From positions 62,001 to 126,000 of the forward strand of contig NZ_JALKFS010000002.1 of the NCBI RefSeq assembly GCF_023051145.1: a stretch of 64,000 nucleotides of DNA. The letters run 5' to 3'. Both the position numbers and the translations under genes were made by a program. The notes beneath the pieces are model-generated. The model did not search any database, was not told the origin of the DNA, and was given only the letters and a program-made list of their open reading frames with translations. Source of the DNA: Williamsia sp. DF01-3. GTDB taxonomy: Bacteria > Actinomycetota > Actinomycetes > Mycobacteriales > Mycobacteriaceae. The stretch's first letter is position 1. Every line of letters starts with the position of its first letter. Shown in pieces: positions 35,800 to 44,797 of this stretch.

Positions 35800-35873
35800 T
35801 TTACGTGGTGTGGCCGCCGGGTCAGCGGCCGGTAGTCGATGGCGAGTAAGCGAAAGGATGGCGGTATAAAGCG

Positions 35874-36818
35874 ATGGGCGTTGCGTTGATGGACTTGCCC
35901 CAGGCGCCGCCGAACCTCCTGGCGATGGTCGGATGGGACCTGCCCGCGATTCCGCTGTTGCCCGCGGTGGGCGCTGTGCTTGGAGCTGCTTACTGTGCGG
36001 CCTTGCTGCGGCTACGCCGGCAGGGTCGACGATGGCCGTGGCATCGTTCGGTGAGTTTTCTGGCCGGGTGCCTCATCCTGATCGCGGTCACCGGGCTGGC
36101 CATCGAAAGCTATGGTCTCGGACTGTTCAGCGCCTTCATGTTCCAGCACATGACCCTATCCACCCTGGTCCCCCCGCTACTGGTCCTGGGCTCACCCGGG
36201 TTGCTGCTCTTTGCCGTGGTACCGAACCAGGGCACGGGCAGAAGTATCCGGCGAGCCATCCTCCGCGCGGCCAGGTCACTGCCGAGCCGGGTGCTGCTGC
36301 ACCCGGGTTTCGCGATCCCGGTGTTCTTGTTCAGTTTCTACGGTCTGTATCTGTCACCGATCTTCGATGCCCTCAACACCACCTGGGTCGGCCACACCGC
36401 CATGGAAGTGTTCTTCCTCGTCAGCGGTCTGCTGTTCATCATCCCGATTCTCTCGATCGGTCCGCTGCCGCGACGACAATCGAACATCGGACGGCTCCTC
36501 GACATCTTCTTGGAGATGCCGCTACACGTGTTCTTCGGAGTGGTGTTCATGATGTCGCCGACCGTCCTGGTAGCCAGCTTCGCTGACCCACCGCCGCAGT
36601 GGGGCATCGATCCGGTCGAGGACCAGTCCATCGCCGGAGCGCTGGCGTGGTCCTACGGCGAGCCAGTGGCGTTGCTGATCGTGCTGGTCTTCGCCTCCCG
36701 GTGGCGCCGCGATGAAGAAAAGATGTCCTCTGCTGCCACCGCGGCCCAGACCGCGCAGCACGACGACGAGCTCGAGTCCTACAACCGTTTTCTTCGTCAG
36801 TTGGGAAGCAGCCGATGA
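35874..36818 (+). CDS. ctaG: CtaG-family (caa3-type) cytochrome c oxidase assembly protein
   Basis: 314 residues, about seven membrane helices. The family features are FQHMTLSTLVPPLLVLGSPG, the TAMEVFFLVSGLLF helix, MPLHVFFGVVFM and the C-terminal charged tail (AQHDDELESYNRFLRQL). CtaG_Bacsu-type proteins aid copper insertion into cytochrome oxidase subunits. The same domain forms the C-terminal half of the CopD fusion at 52488, which ends similarly. First gene of ctaG-tlpA-98aa behind operator D. ATG 35889 is an alternative start. Confidence 0.88.
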   Translation: MGVALMDLPQAPPNLLAMVGWDLPAIPLLPAVGAVLGAAYCAALLRLRRQGRRWPWHRSVSFLAGCLILIAVTGLAIESYGLGLFSAFMFQHMTLSTLVPPLLVLGSPGLLLFAVVPNQGTGRSIRRAILRAARSLPSRVLLHPGFAIPVFLFSFYGLYLSPIFDALNTTWVGHTAMEVFFLVSGLLFIIPILSIGPLPRRQSNIGRLLDIFLEMPLHVFFGVVFMMSPTVLVASFADPPPQWGIDPVEDQSIAGALAWSYGEPVALLIVLVFASRWRRDEEKMSSAATAAQTAQHDDELESYNRFLRQLGSSR

Positions 36819-37429
36819 CCACCACGACATCGTCACCACCGTCGCGCCCCAGGTGGCGATGGGCCATCGCGGTGGTGGCGGCCCTCACACTGGCCCTCGC
36901 TGGGTGCGGTACCGGCGATGATGCGGTCCGCCAAGGCGATTCGTTCGAGTTCGTTTCCCCGAACGGGCAAACTGTCATCTTCTACGATCCGCCCGCCAGT
37001 CGCCAGAAGGTTGCCGCGCTGCGTGGCCCCGATCTGTTCGCTGATCAGAAGACCATTCGCCTGGACGACTACACCGGGCAAGTGGTCGTGATCAACGTGT
37101 GGGGCTCATGGTGCGGACCCTGCCGCGCTGAGGCCCCGGTACTCGAAGAGGTCTACGCCCAAACCAAAGAACGCGGAGTTGCGTTCTTGGGGATCGACTT
37201 TCGAGACCGCAAAGAAACAGCCCGCGATTTCGTGGTCGACCGCGCGGTGACCTACCCGTCGATCTACGACTACGACGGACGCACCCTCGCCGCGCTGGGA
37301 ACCCCAACGTCAGTGGTACCCACCACCGTTGTCTTGGACCGCCAGCACCGAGCGGCGGCGGTGTTTTTGCGGGCGGTCACCGCCGCGGATCTCTTGCCCG
37401 TCGTGCAACGCCTGGCCGACGAAACCTGA
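36815..37429 (+). CDS. TlpA/ResA-family thiol-disulfide oxidoreductase lipoprotein
   Basis: 204 residues. The signal ends in LALAGC (lipobox). The thioredoxin fold carries WGSWCGPCRAEAPVLEE and the cis-Pro region SVVPTTVVLD. TlpA/ResA proteins reduce apocytochrome c or copper-site cysteines with electrons from CcdA. Its ATG overlaps the ctaG stop (ATGA), so oxidase assembly and thiol reduction are coupled here. Confidence 0.9.
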   Translation: MTTTTSSPPSRPRWRWAIAVVAALTLALAGCGTGDDAVRQGDSFEFVSPNGQTVIFYDPPASRQKVAALRGPDLFADQKTIRLDDYTGQVVVINVWGSWCGPCRAEAPVLEEVYAQTKERGVAFLGIDFRDRKETARDFVVDRAVTYPSIYDYDGRTLAALGTPTSVVPTTVVLDRQHRAAAVFLRAVTAADLLPVVQRLADET

Positions 37430-37452
37430 CCCACTGTGAAAGGCCCTCTGCT

Positions 37453-37749
37453 GTGAACGATGACGACGTCAGCAAGTCGTGGAATGATCCCACCGCCCTA
37501 CGCACAGGCGGCGCCTACCTCGCGACCGTCATGGCCGCAGGTCTGGCCGCGGTGATCTTGTACAACAAGACCGGCTGGCCCATCTGGGGTTTCGGGGCGC
37601 CGGCCATCTTCTTCCTCGGCGGGCTGGGCGCATTGGCCCAGACCTACCGCGTCTGGAAGCGCGGCGGCACCTGGCCGATTTGGCAAGGCATCGGCTGGCT
37701 GCTGCTCATGACCATGCTGGTCGCACTCGGAGTCCCCGACATCAGCTGA
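37453..37749 (+). CDS. Small membrane protein, 98 aa
   Basis: GTG 37453 follows GAAAGG. Three hydrophobic stretches (AYLATVMAAGLAAVILY, WGFGAPAIFFLGGLGALAQ and IGWLLLMTMLVALGV). No family recognised. It is 23 bases after the TlpA gene, so it may be a small subunit or assembly factor in this operon. Confidence 0.6.
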   Translation: MNDDDVSKSWNDPTALRTGGAYLATVMAAGLAAVILYNKTGWPIWGFGAPAIFFLGGLGALAQTYRVWKRGGTWPIWQGIGWLLLMTMLVALGVPDIS

Positions 37750-37822
37750 CCCCGTGCGGGCGGCCACCCGTGCAGGTGTATGCAAAGTCCGCCGGCGCCC
37801 GGTGGGGCAGAGGGCTGCTCAC

Positions 37823-38746
37823 TCACCACGACAAGTCGTGGCAGCCCGACCCCTGCGCGGGTTCGACCTGCACGGTGGCGTGCTCGAGACCGTGCCGGGC
37901 AGCCAACATGTGCTGGACAGCAGCGAGCACCACAGCAGAGTCGGCATCGGGTGTGATCACCACATGAGCCGAGGCCACCTCCATGCCCGAGGTCAGCGTC
38001 CACACATGCAGATCGTGTACCTGCACCACTCCTTCCACGGCGACCACATCCGCGCGCACCGCGTCGACATCGATGCCTGCCGGGGCATGCTGAAGCAAGA
38101 TACGCAGCGCCCCACGAGCGAGGGTGAATGCTCGCGGCAACACGAACAGGGCAATACCGACCCCGATGAGCGGATCGGCGTACCGCCACCCAAACAGCAC
38201 CGTGAGCACCCCACTGACCAGCACGCCGAACGACCCGATCATGTCGGCCATCACCTCGAGGTAAGCACCCCGAACATTGAGACTCTCTTTGGCGCCAGAT
38301 CGCAACAGCGCGAACGCGGTTACGTTCATCACCAGCCCCACCACCGCGACCGCGATGACCGGGACTCCCGGAACTTCGGGCGGATCGGAGAGCCGCTGGG
38401 ATGCCTCGTACAAGATCCAGGCGGCGACCGCAAACAACAGCACCGCATTGAACAACGCTGCGAACACCTCGGCCCGGTACAACCCGAACGTGCGATCAGC
38501 TCGAGCAGCGGCCCGCTGAGCCACCATCACCGCCACCAACGCCATCGACACCCCGAGCACGTCGGTGAACACATGCGCCGAATCAGAAAGCAACGCCAGC
38601 GACGACGTCGCCAAACCCACAATCACCTGAGCCAGCAGGGTAATGAGACCCAGCCCCAACGCCATCCACAGGCGACGAACATGGCGTCCAGATGCACTGG
38701 CCGCACCCCCGGGCTCAATGCCACTGTGCGAGTGTCCGGCCCCCAT
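37823..38746 (-). CDS. Cation diffusion facilitator (CzcD/ZitB-like) metal exporter
   Basis: 307 residues. The His-rich start MGAGHSHSG, six helices and the C-terminal cytoplasmic domain (VHDLHVWTLTSGMEVASAHV) are typical. The helix-2 metal residues are SDSAHVFTDV (HxxxD). The helix-5 site is LEVMADMIGS, Glu-x3-Asp in place of HxxxD, so zinc specificity is not assured. ATG 38746 is preferred over a TTG one codon before. A palindrome ATGCGCAT lies about 25 bases upstream and could be a SmtB/ArsR-type site. Confidence 0.88.
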   Translation of the reverse strand: MGAGHSHSGIEPGGAASASGRHVRRLWMALGLGLITLLAQVIVGLATSSLALLSDSAHVFTDVLGVSMALVAVMVAQRAAARADRTFGLYRAEVFAALFNAVLLFAVAAWILYEASQRLSDPPEVPGVPVIAVAVVGLVMNVTAFALLRSGAKESLNVRGAYLEVMADMIGSFGVLVSGVLTVLFGWRYADPLIGVGIALFVLPRAFTLARGALRILLQHAPAGIDVDAVRADVVAVEGVVQVHDLHVWTLTSGMEVASAHVVITPDADSAVVLAAVQHMLAARHGLEHATVQVEPAQGSGCHDLSW

Positions 38747-39022
38747 CAAAACTCGTTACGTAGTCGTATGCGCATGCGTGCAAGTATGGCCTGGTTGCGG
38801 GTCGGCTCGCAAGACATGTTCGTAGTGTGGGCGGTCTCAACTTAGACAGCCAACGGGGTGGAGGCATCAAAGCTATGCGCCGTCGACGAAGCCGATTGGC
38901 GATAGCCGACGCTCCGGCTCGTCGGTCCGGGATTCGGATCAGCGGAAGCGTACCAACCCGCCGCGTGCTCGCAGCAGGACCACTGTCTTGCAAGCGATTT
39001 CCGACGGACTGTCGAAGCAGAC

Positions 39023-39220
39023 CTAGCCGACTACGGTGGGATAGATCAACGCCACATTCAAAACGATGATGACCACCGCGGTTAGCCACGCCATGGCACT
39101 TGTGACGCGATGATTGGTGTCCCGTCCCATTAGCGTGCGATCGCTGGTTAACCGCACCAGAGGAATCAGCGCAAACGGTATTCCAAACGACAACATGACC
39201 TGCGACAGGTGGTTCGCTTG
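39023..39220 (-). pseudogene. C-terminal remnant of an MntH/Nramp transporter
   Basis: The minus strand reads SQVMLSFGIPFALIPLVRLT, then DRTLMGRDTNHRVTSAMAWL and VVIIVLNVALIY, nearly identical to the end of the complete mntH at 54752-55993. Everything upstream of helix 10 is missing. 38747-39022 before it holds nothing else. Confidence 0.8.
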
Positions 39221-39283
39221 CACAAAAAAGTTCAGACGATAGGACGTTCGAGTGCCGAGTTACGCAAAGAGTGGCGTAGCAGG

Positions 39284-40261
39284 CTAGGAAGCGAAGAAAC
39301 AGTACGCCGCCGACAGGGTGGCCATCGCTACGATCGCGGAGATGGCCGCTGTCGCCAGGGGCAGGAGTGCCGCAGCGGCGTAGATGAGGTGGTGTGGGGT
39401 CGGTAAGGTGGCGGCGCTCAGAACGTGTAATCGTCGGTCGTTGGTGGTTTTGAGGTCAGGTGCGGTAGATGTGTAGCCCATGGCCTCAACAGAGGGTTCG
39501 CCACCTTGAACCTCAAGGACTCGACATAGGGCTGAGTGAACGTTGGCAGGGCTGGTCTTACGCGCGGCGACGCGGTCGGCGTCGAGTTCGACGAGTATGG
39601 ATATCGCCGCCGGAGCGCGGCTGAACAAAGGGACGATAGGTGCCGTACGTGCCAGCACAGCACAGATCGCCAGGATGTCGTGATGGCGACTGTGTAGATG
39701 GGCGCGCTCATGTTCGAGGACGGCGGCCGCTTCTGTGGGCGTCAAGAACGTATTTAGGCCCTCAGTCGCTATGACCAGCCCGGGGCTACCGGCAATACTG
39801 TAGGCAAATGGTAGGGGATGGTCGAGCCACAAAACCGGGTATCGACTGTCGGGATCGGGTTTGATGCGGGCGATGACTGTAAGTACATCGTCGTGGTAAT
39901 TGCGGACTTTCATTCGGGAACGGTGTAGCCGTCGCCCGGCAGCAGTGAACTTGCCCGACAAAAACACTGCGACGAAAGAGGCTGCGCCTAACGCGATCTC
40001 GGATACCCAAGGCGACATTGTATGTTGCGCCGAGCTTAGGCATCGGATCCAAATATCGGTGACGTTCTCGGCGGGAGCGTGGTCGGGCCAGGCGGCCACC
40101 ACCACCGCCGACAGTGCCAAAAACACAAATGCGGCGATACTAGCTAGCCAGCAGATAATCATGAGACGCGGCGACGCGGTGGTTTGGTGAAATGTTAGGA
40201 GTCGGGGCATAGTCACCCCGATGAGGGCCGCCGCCAGGGCCAGCGTCACTGCAAGGGTCAT
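39284..40261 (-). CDS. M56-family (BlaR1-like) membrane metalloprotease
   Basis: 325 residues and complete. Helices: LALAAALIGVTMPRLL, LASIAAFVFLALSAVVVAAW, EIALGAASFVAVFL and a last one ending in SAAYCFFAS. Zinc motif HERAH in LEHERAHLHSRHHDIL, third ligand region ELDADRVAA. It lacks the penicillin-binding sensor of true BlaR1 and resembles Rv1845c. Overlaps the blaI stop by four bases, the same design as the pair at 30.5-31.9 kb. It likely cuts or inactivates BlaI on an unknown signal. Confidence 0.88.
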   Translation of the reverse strand: MTLAVTLALAAALIGVTMPRLLTFHQTTASPRLMIICWLASIAAFVFLALSAVVVAAWPDHAPAENVTDIWIRCLSSAQHTMSPWVSEIALGAASFVAVFLSGKFTAAGRRLHRSRMKVRNYHDDVLTVIARIKPDPDSRYPVLWLDHPLPFAYSIAGSPGLVIATEGLNTFLTPTEAAAVLEHERAHLHSRHHDILAICAVLARTAPIVPLFSRAPAAISILVELDADRVAARKTSPANVHSALCRVLEVQGGEPSVEAMGYTSTAPDLKTTNDRRLHVLSAATLPTPHHLIYAAAALLPLATAAISAIVAMATLSAAYCFFAS

Positions 40262-40620
40262 TGGCGGAGCCGTTTTCCAGGCAGACCATCGCGTAGCGCC
40301 TCGGTCTCTTCGGAGGAGGCGGTTTGTGCGAAGTGAACTAGGACTGCTGTGGGGTCGTCGCTGGAATGGAGTATGCCGCGCAAGATTTGCGCGGTCACCT
40401 CTTCACGGCTGTACGTCGCGCAGTATCGATATGCCCGGCCGAATTTTTTGCGGGTCAGGAAGCCCTTGCCGTAGAGATTGGTCATAACGGTCGAGACGGT
40501 GGTGTACGCCAGTTGTCGGTCGGTCAAGACGGCTAGGATGTCGTGCACTGACAGCGCTTCAGGAGCGCCATTCCAGACGGCGTTCATGACGTCACCCTCC
40601 AGGGTGCCCAATTGCTTCAT
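40258..40620 (-). CDS. blaI: BlaI/MecI/CopY-family repressor, second copy
   Basis: 120 residues from ATG 40620. LGTLEGDVMNAVWNG, RQLAYTTVSTVMTNLYGKGF and AVLVHFAQTASSEETEAL match the first copy closely in the DNA-binding helices (RQLAYTT in both), so both may read the same TACTA dyads. Part of the cluster M23 peptidase-blaI-M56, all on the minus strand with short gaps. Confidence 0.88.
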   Translation of the reverse strand: MKQLGTLEGDVMNAVWNGAPEALSVHDILAVLTDRQLAYTTVSTVMTNLYGKGFLTRKKFGRAYRYCATYSREEVTAQILRGILHSSDDPTAVLVHFAQTASSEETEALRDGLPGKRLRQ

Positions 40621-40662
40621 ACCACTAAAGCCCCACAATCGTGTGTAGTCCCGCTTAGTGGA

Positions 40663-41643
40663 CTACTCGATTACGATTCCCCGGTTGCTTAGCCACTGTG
40701 CGGGGTCGAGTTTGAGTCCGTCTTGCTGCCAAACCTCAAAGTGCAGGTGCGGACCGGTGGAATTGCCACGGTTTCCCACCGTCGCTATCTGTTCGCCAGC
40801 CAAGACCCGTTGTCCAACACTCACCAATGTCTCGTTGATGTGCCCATACACGCCGATCGTTCCGTCGTCCTGGAGGACGCGAATCCATAACCCAAAGCCA
40901 TCGGCGGGCCCTGAATCGATAATTTCACCGTCGCTGGTCGAAACCACCGGTGTGCCAATGGTATTGGCTATGTCAAGACCGTAGTGTGTAGTGTTCCAGC
41001 GCGACCCATAGCTCGATGTCAAGGTTCCGTAGGTGGGTGCGGCTGAGCGCGGCCGCGGCGGCGCGGGCGGCTCGGGAGGTAGCCCTTGTTTTGGCTCGAC
41101 TAGGTCCCGCATGGCTGTGGTCAGCTCATCGAGCGGCGGTATCGGCGGCGACGTGGGGGAGCCTTCTTGGGTGTTTGCGGCAGCGAAAGGCTGCGGCGAG
41201 GTGACGGGCTGGCCGGTGACGGGCTCGCTGATGGTCTGGGCCACCGGGGTGATTGCGAGATCGGGTCGATCAGCGAGTGCAGTAGCCGCCGTGCCCCCAG
41301 CCGCGAGCAAAACCACAGCGGCAACGAGGGAGCCGCTGATGCCGGCAGCAGTGGTCGATCGAGCCGACGTGCCCGGCAGGTCCTTGTTGTCAAGCCGCTC
41401 CAAAAAACTAGCTGTCGCGAGCTCGCAGCCTCTAGCAGCCTCGTCACACAGCGACCGCTCCCAGGGGGCAAGGGGTGTCAGGGCGGTTGAACCATAATTG
41501 GCGATGATCGGGTGCTGTGGGCGAGGCCTCGGCGCGAAGTCTTGATAGTCAGGGCTGGCAGCATGGCGACGGGCGGGCGGGGTCGCAAAGGTCAACGCAG
41601 AGGGCGCTTTCGTCGATCGAGAGCGCAACGCGTGTGGTGGCAT
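40663..41643 (-). CDS. M23-family peptidoglycan endopeptidase, membrane-anchored
   Basis: Up to 326 residues. One membrane helix (SLVAAVVLLAAGGTAATAL, about 105-125), a Pro-rich linker and a C-terminal M23 domain: SSYGSRWNTTHYGLDIANT with HxxxD and GPHLHFEVWQ with HxH. The N-terminal 90 residues are poorly supported; the true start may be an internal GTG/TTG. Upstream of blaI and M56, so wall hydrolysis and its regulator are one unit. Operator E lies about 270 bases before the annotated start. Confidence 0.85.
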   Translation of the reverse strand: MPPHALRSRSTKAPSALTFATPPARRHAASPDYQDFAPRPRPQHPIIANYGSTALTPLAPWERSLCDEAARGCELATASFLERLDNKDLPGTSARSTTAAGISGSLVAAVVLLAAGGTAATALADRPDLAITPVAQTISEPVTGQPVTSPQPFAAANTQEGSPTSPPIPPLDELTTAMRDLVEPKQGLPPEPPAPPRPRSAAPTYGTLTSSYGSRWNTTHYGLDIANTIGTPVVSTSDGEIIDSGPADGFGLWIRVLQDDGTIGVYGHINETLVSVGQRVLAGEQIATVGNRGNSTGPHLHFEVWQQDGLKLDPAQWLSNRGIVIE

Positions 41644-42208
41644 GACAGTTTTAATCTGAGTGGGCGCAAGTGGCTCGGAAGGGCCCGGCAGTCGATGCCG
41701 TCCAGGTTGGACCAGCGCGACTGTCTGCTGTGACCGCCTCGATCTGGTGGCGAGGGGGCCGGCGCGGCCACCACACGGGCGGGTCGAAGATCAAGCATGC
41801 CAGGAACGGGCAGTGTCGGATCGGTTCTGCGGTGTCGTGCCAAGGAAATGTCCTTCAGTCCAACGGCGGGCAGGATGGAAACGGTTTGATATCGAGGAGA
41901 GCACGGACAGGTTACTACTATCCTGGCTAGTTGTTCAGCGGCGGTGTCGGAACGGGGAACCGTGTCGTTTGTTCTGGGCAGGTCAGAGGCAAGTGGCGCG
42001 ATCGATCATGGGCGTCGGGTGTTGCCGGGCCATGCGAGAATGGTGGTGACCGCCCAGCGAAGGACGTTGCCCGGGTTTACCTCCTGATGAGTCGTGATGA
42101 CGAAGACGGTCAACAGCCATGTCGTCCACTCGACTCGCCCGAGGGCCGTGTTTAGAGCACCACCGCTGGGCCCGCCAGGCTTCTTTCTTCGATGCCTCAT
42201 CCGCCCTT
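41644..42208. other. Gene-poor stretch with operator E
   Basis: Open frames on both strands lack start signals and family resemblance. The only clear element is the degenerate BlaI-type site at 41914. Confidence 0.4.
41914..41934. promoter_or_regulatory. BlaI-type operator E, degenerate
   Basis: ACTACTA-N7-TAGTTGT. One arm has a mismatch. Upstream of M23-blaI-M56 and the likeliest site for autoregulation. Confidence 0.45.
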
Positions 42209-44407
42209 TCACGGCGTAAGCCACGGCACGGATGTACGCATCTGTCGCCACAACTCTGGTGTCAGACTCCGCACGAAGGTTGCGCTGAGATGGTGCCAGT
42301 CGTGGTATACGACAATGTTGCCGATCACAGCGGGGCACATGCTCTTATTGCATAAACCTTCAGATAGGTCTAGCGGCAACACGTTGGGGTTGGAGGCGAG
42401 GATCGCCAATGTTGGATTGGTCGGTTCGAGCGCGAGCGATCGTGGGGTGCCGCAGTCGTTTGCGCTGCCGCCTTCGGCCAAACACGTTGGGGTATCGATG
42501 AGACCGTCGTCGTTGTGCGGCCAGACAGTATCGCGCATGCCGAGTACGGGGATGCCCGCAGCGGCGAATCGGGCGAAGATTGGCAAATAGGTCGGGGGAA
42601 CCCAGTCTCCCGGAGCAGTGTCGCGAGGTCGGGTCGTGGTGGTGAAGACAGCGTCTGGACGATCCGCGATGATCTGTTGCATGGCTCGTTGAACCCAATC
42701 GAAACAGCCGGGGTAGGGAACGCCCCGCTGGGTGGGCATAGGGTCGGTTGACAGTGGGCATCCCATTTTGAGATAAGTGGTGACCTTAAAATTGTTTCTC
42801 TTTCCCAACTCATCGAGTGCAGTAATCCAAAATTCGGAGTGCGACCCGCCGGCCAGCGCGATCGTGCGGCTGGCGGTGGTATCTCCGTAAGTGCCCACGC
42901 GGACCTCCGGGTCGGCGAAATCGCTAATTTCTCCCCGCAGCGATGTGATGGGGAGGTCTTTGACCACTTCGAGCGGCGACGGTTGCGGATCGACGGGTGC
43001 CACTGGCATGCCGTCGAGCAGGGCGCGAGCTCCAGGGTAAATTGTCGGGTCGAGATTTGCAGTGTCGACGCGAAGGCTACTGACATGATGGTCCCAAACT
43101 TTGATAGCAACGCCGCAGGCCAGCACTCCGACGAGCAGCAGACTTACGGTGACGCTCGTGTACGTCATGGGTCTGCGACGACGTAGCTGGCCACCCTGCT
43201 CAGTGACGTCGCACGACGCAGTCGAAAGCGCGGTGTGCGAGCCCGCGCGTAGGGGTTGCTCGATAAACCGGCAGGTTCCCCATGCCAGAGCGATCGACGT
43301 GCTCAGAACGAATAGGCCGCCAACAACGCCGGCATGATTGGACTTGCTCCAGGACAAATAAAATATCAGCAGCGGCCAGTGCCATAAGTACATCGCGTAG
43401 GCGATCGATCCCAACCAGACTGGGACAGCGGTTGCCAGTAGCCGGTTAACGGGAGTACCTGTACTGCCTGCGGCCGCGCGACTCACGCTCCCGGACAGAA
43501 TTAGCGCCATCGTGGCCAAGACCGGGACCAGGGCCCAGGGCCCAGGATAGCTTCGCAGTCCGTCTATCCACCAGCCGCTGGTCAGAATTAGCCCTAGGCC
43601 GGTGAATGCCATCGCGCTGCGCAGCCGGCAAGACTTGATCGTCGGAGCCCAGACAGCCATGAGACCGCCGGCCAGCGGTTCCCAGGTTCGGGCAACGGTG
43701 TCGTAGTAGTTGAACGGCTGGTTGACCTCCATCCGCATCGTCGCCCAATACAGCGACACCGCCGCCACACCAGTGATCGCAATGCCTACCATTACGCGTA
43801 AAACCGCTGGATGTGCCGCAGCCGAGACTTTACGGGCGGCGAGCTTGAGCAGAGCGCCGATACAAAGTCCCGTGACCAATGTGACAACAAAATACTGGCC
43901 CTGCACTGCCATGGACCACACGTGCTGCAACGGGCTGTTGACCGAACTTGCAGCGGTGTAGTCCTGGGACCTGAAGGCCAGATACCAATTCTGGTAGTAC
44001 AGCGCACTGGCCACAACCTCACGCCCTGTAGTGAGCCATCGCGTCTGAGGGAAGACGACTACAGTTCCGATGACGACCGCGATCAGGACCACAGCCAAGG
44101 CCGGCACTAACCGGCGGACCAACCGGATCAGACGTGGGATTGGCGAAATCGTGAACCACCAGCCGGCGGAGGGCGCCTGGCTGGCAGTGACATGCCGCAG
44201 GAGTGATCCGACAAAAAAGTAGCCCGACAACACCAAGAAGACATCAACACCGCCTGAGACACGGCCTAACCAGATGTGAAAGCACGCGACCAGCATGATC
44301 GCAACCCCGCGCAGCCCGTCAAGATCGAGGCGGTGAGACTCGACGGGAACGGCCAGGTCTTGCTTCACGGTTGTAGCCGGCGCGGTGCCCGTCCCCGGTT
44401 GTGCCAC
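42209..44407 (-). CDS. OafA/YrhL-type acyltransferase with C-terminal SGNH domain
   Basis: 732 residues. The acyltransferase-3 membrane domain opens with HRLDLDGLRGVAIMLVACFHI and VDVFLVLSGYFFVGSL, about ten helices; then a linker helix and an extracytoplasmic SGNH-hydrolase-like domain with AGGSHSEFW as block I and YHDWHHLS as the catalytic Asp-His block. In block I the usual GDSH is GGSH, so the oxyanion Asp is replaced. Such proteins O-acylate peptidoglycan, lipoglycans or polysaccharides. GTG 44407 is the start. Operator F lies about 75 bases upstream. Confidence 0.87.
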   Translation of the reverse strand: MAQPGTGTAPATTVKQDLAVPVESHRLDLDGLRGVAIMLVACFHIWLGRVSGGVDVFLVLSGYFFVGSLLRHVTASQAPSAGWWFTISPIPRLIRLVRRLVPALAVVLIAVVIGTVVVFPQTRWLTTGREVVASALYYQNWYLAFRSQDYTAASSVNSPLQHVWSMAVQGQYFVVTLVTGLCIGALLKLAARKVSAAAHPAVLRVMVGIAITGVAAVSLYWATMRMEVNQPFNYYDTVARTWEPLAGGLMAVWAPTIKSCRLRSAMAFTGLGLILTSGWWIDGLRSYPGPWALVPVLATMALILSGSVSRAAAGSTGTPVNRLLATAVPVWLGSIAYAMYLWHWPLLIFYLSWSKSNHAGVVGGLFVLSTSIALAWGTCRFIEQPLRAGSHTALSTASCDVTEQGGQLRRRRPMTYTSVTVSLLLVGVLACGVAIKVWDHHVSSLRVDTANLDPTIYPGARALLDGMPVAPVDPQPSPLEVVKDLPITSLRGEISDFADPEVRVGTYGDTTASRTIALAGGSHSEFWITALDELGKRNNFKVTTYLKMGCPLSTDPMPTQRGVPYPGCFDWVQRAMQQIIADRPDAVFTTTTRPRDTAPGDWVPPTYLPIFARFAAAGIPVLGMRDTVWPHNDDGLIDTPTCLAEGGSANDCGTPRSLALEPTNPTLAILASNPNVLPLDLSEGLCNKSMCPAVIGNIVVYHDWHHLSATFVRSLTPELWRQMRTSVPWLTP

Positions 44408-44482
44408 TAGCTGCCCTACTCTCCGTTGTGCTGCTCGTCTGCGCTGGCCGTGGTAGTTCGACGCGATCGCAACGCGGAATAA

Positions 44483-44499
44483 TACTATTTCGCATAGTA
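44483..44499. promoter_or_regulatory. BlaI-type operator F, upstream of the acyltransferase
   Basis: TACTA-N7-TAGTA with extended A/T flanks (AATACTATTTCGCATAGTAA). Confidence 0.65.
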
Positions 44500-44777
44500 A
44501 TTACAGGCCGTAGTGGTTGTGTGGGACGCCTCGGCCGACGTCAAGGCCGCTAATCGATGTCAGACGAGACTGCTACTTCGGCTGGCGGTAGATCAACAGG
44601 CACTGTTAACTCGTGCTTCAGGTCTGAAGAGGTGTATCAGACGGCCAGAACTGGGTTGCAACTCGAACACCGACACCCTCGGGTAGCTTCGGTTTCAAGA
44701 CCCATACCAGTGAGGGAAAGTGCCTTTCGCGTCGTGGTGGCGCGCCCGGCACCTGCTGGGCCTGGGCTGGCACGTTG

Positions 44778-44796
44778 CTACTATAGTAGATAGTAG
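44778..44796. promoter_or_regulatory. BlaI-type operator G, adjoining a start codon
   Basis: CTACTA-N7-TAGTAG ends one base before ATG 44798. TATAGT at 44782-44787 is a likely -10, which puts the transcript start at or near the ATG. Confidence 0.65.
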
Positions 44797-44797
44797 T

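Noticed and set aside
41592-41843. 83-aa minus-strand ORF upstream of the M23 peptidase
   Set aside because: Composition is Pro/Arg-rich and shadow-like, and it overlaps the N-terminal part of the peptidase frame.
44557-44793. 78-aa + strand ORF between operators F and G
   Set aside because: No ribosome site, no family resemblance, and it would run through the promoter region of the small membrane protein.
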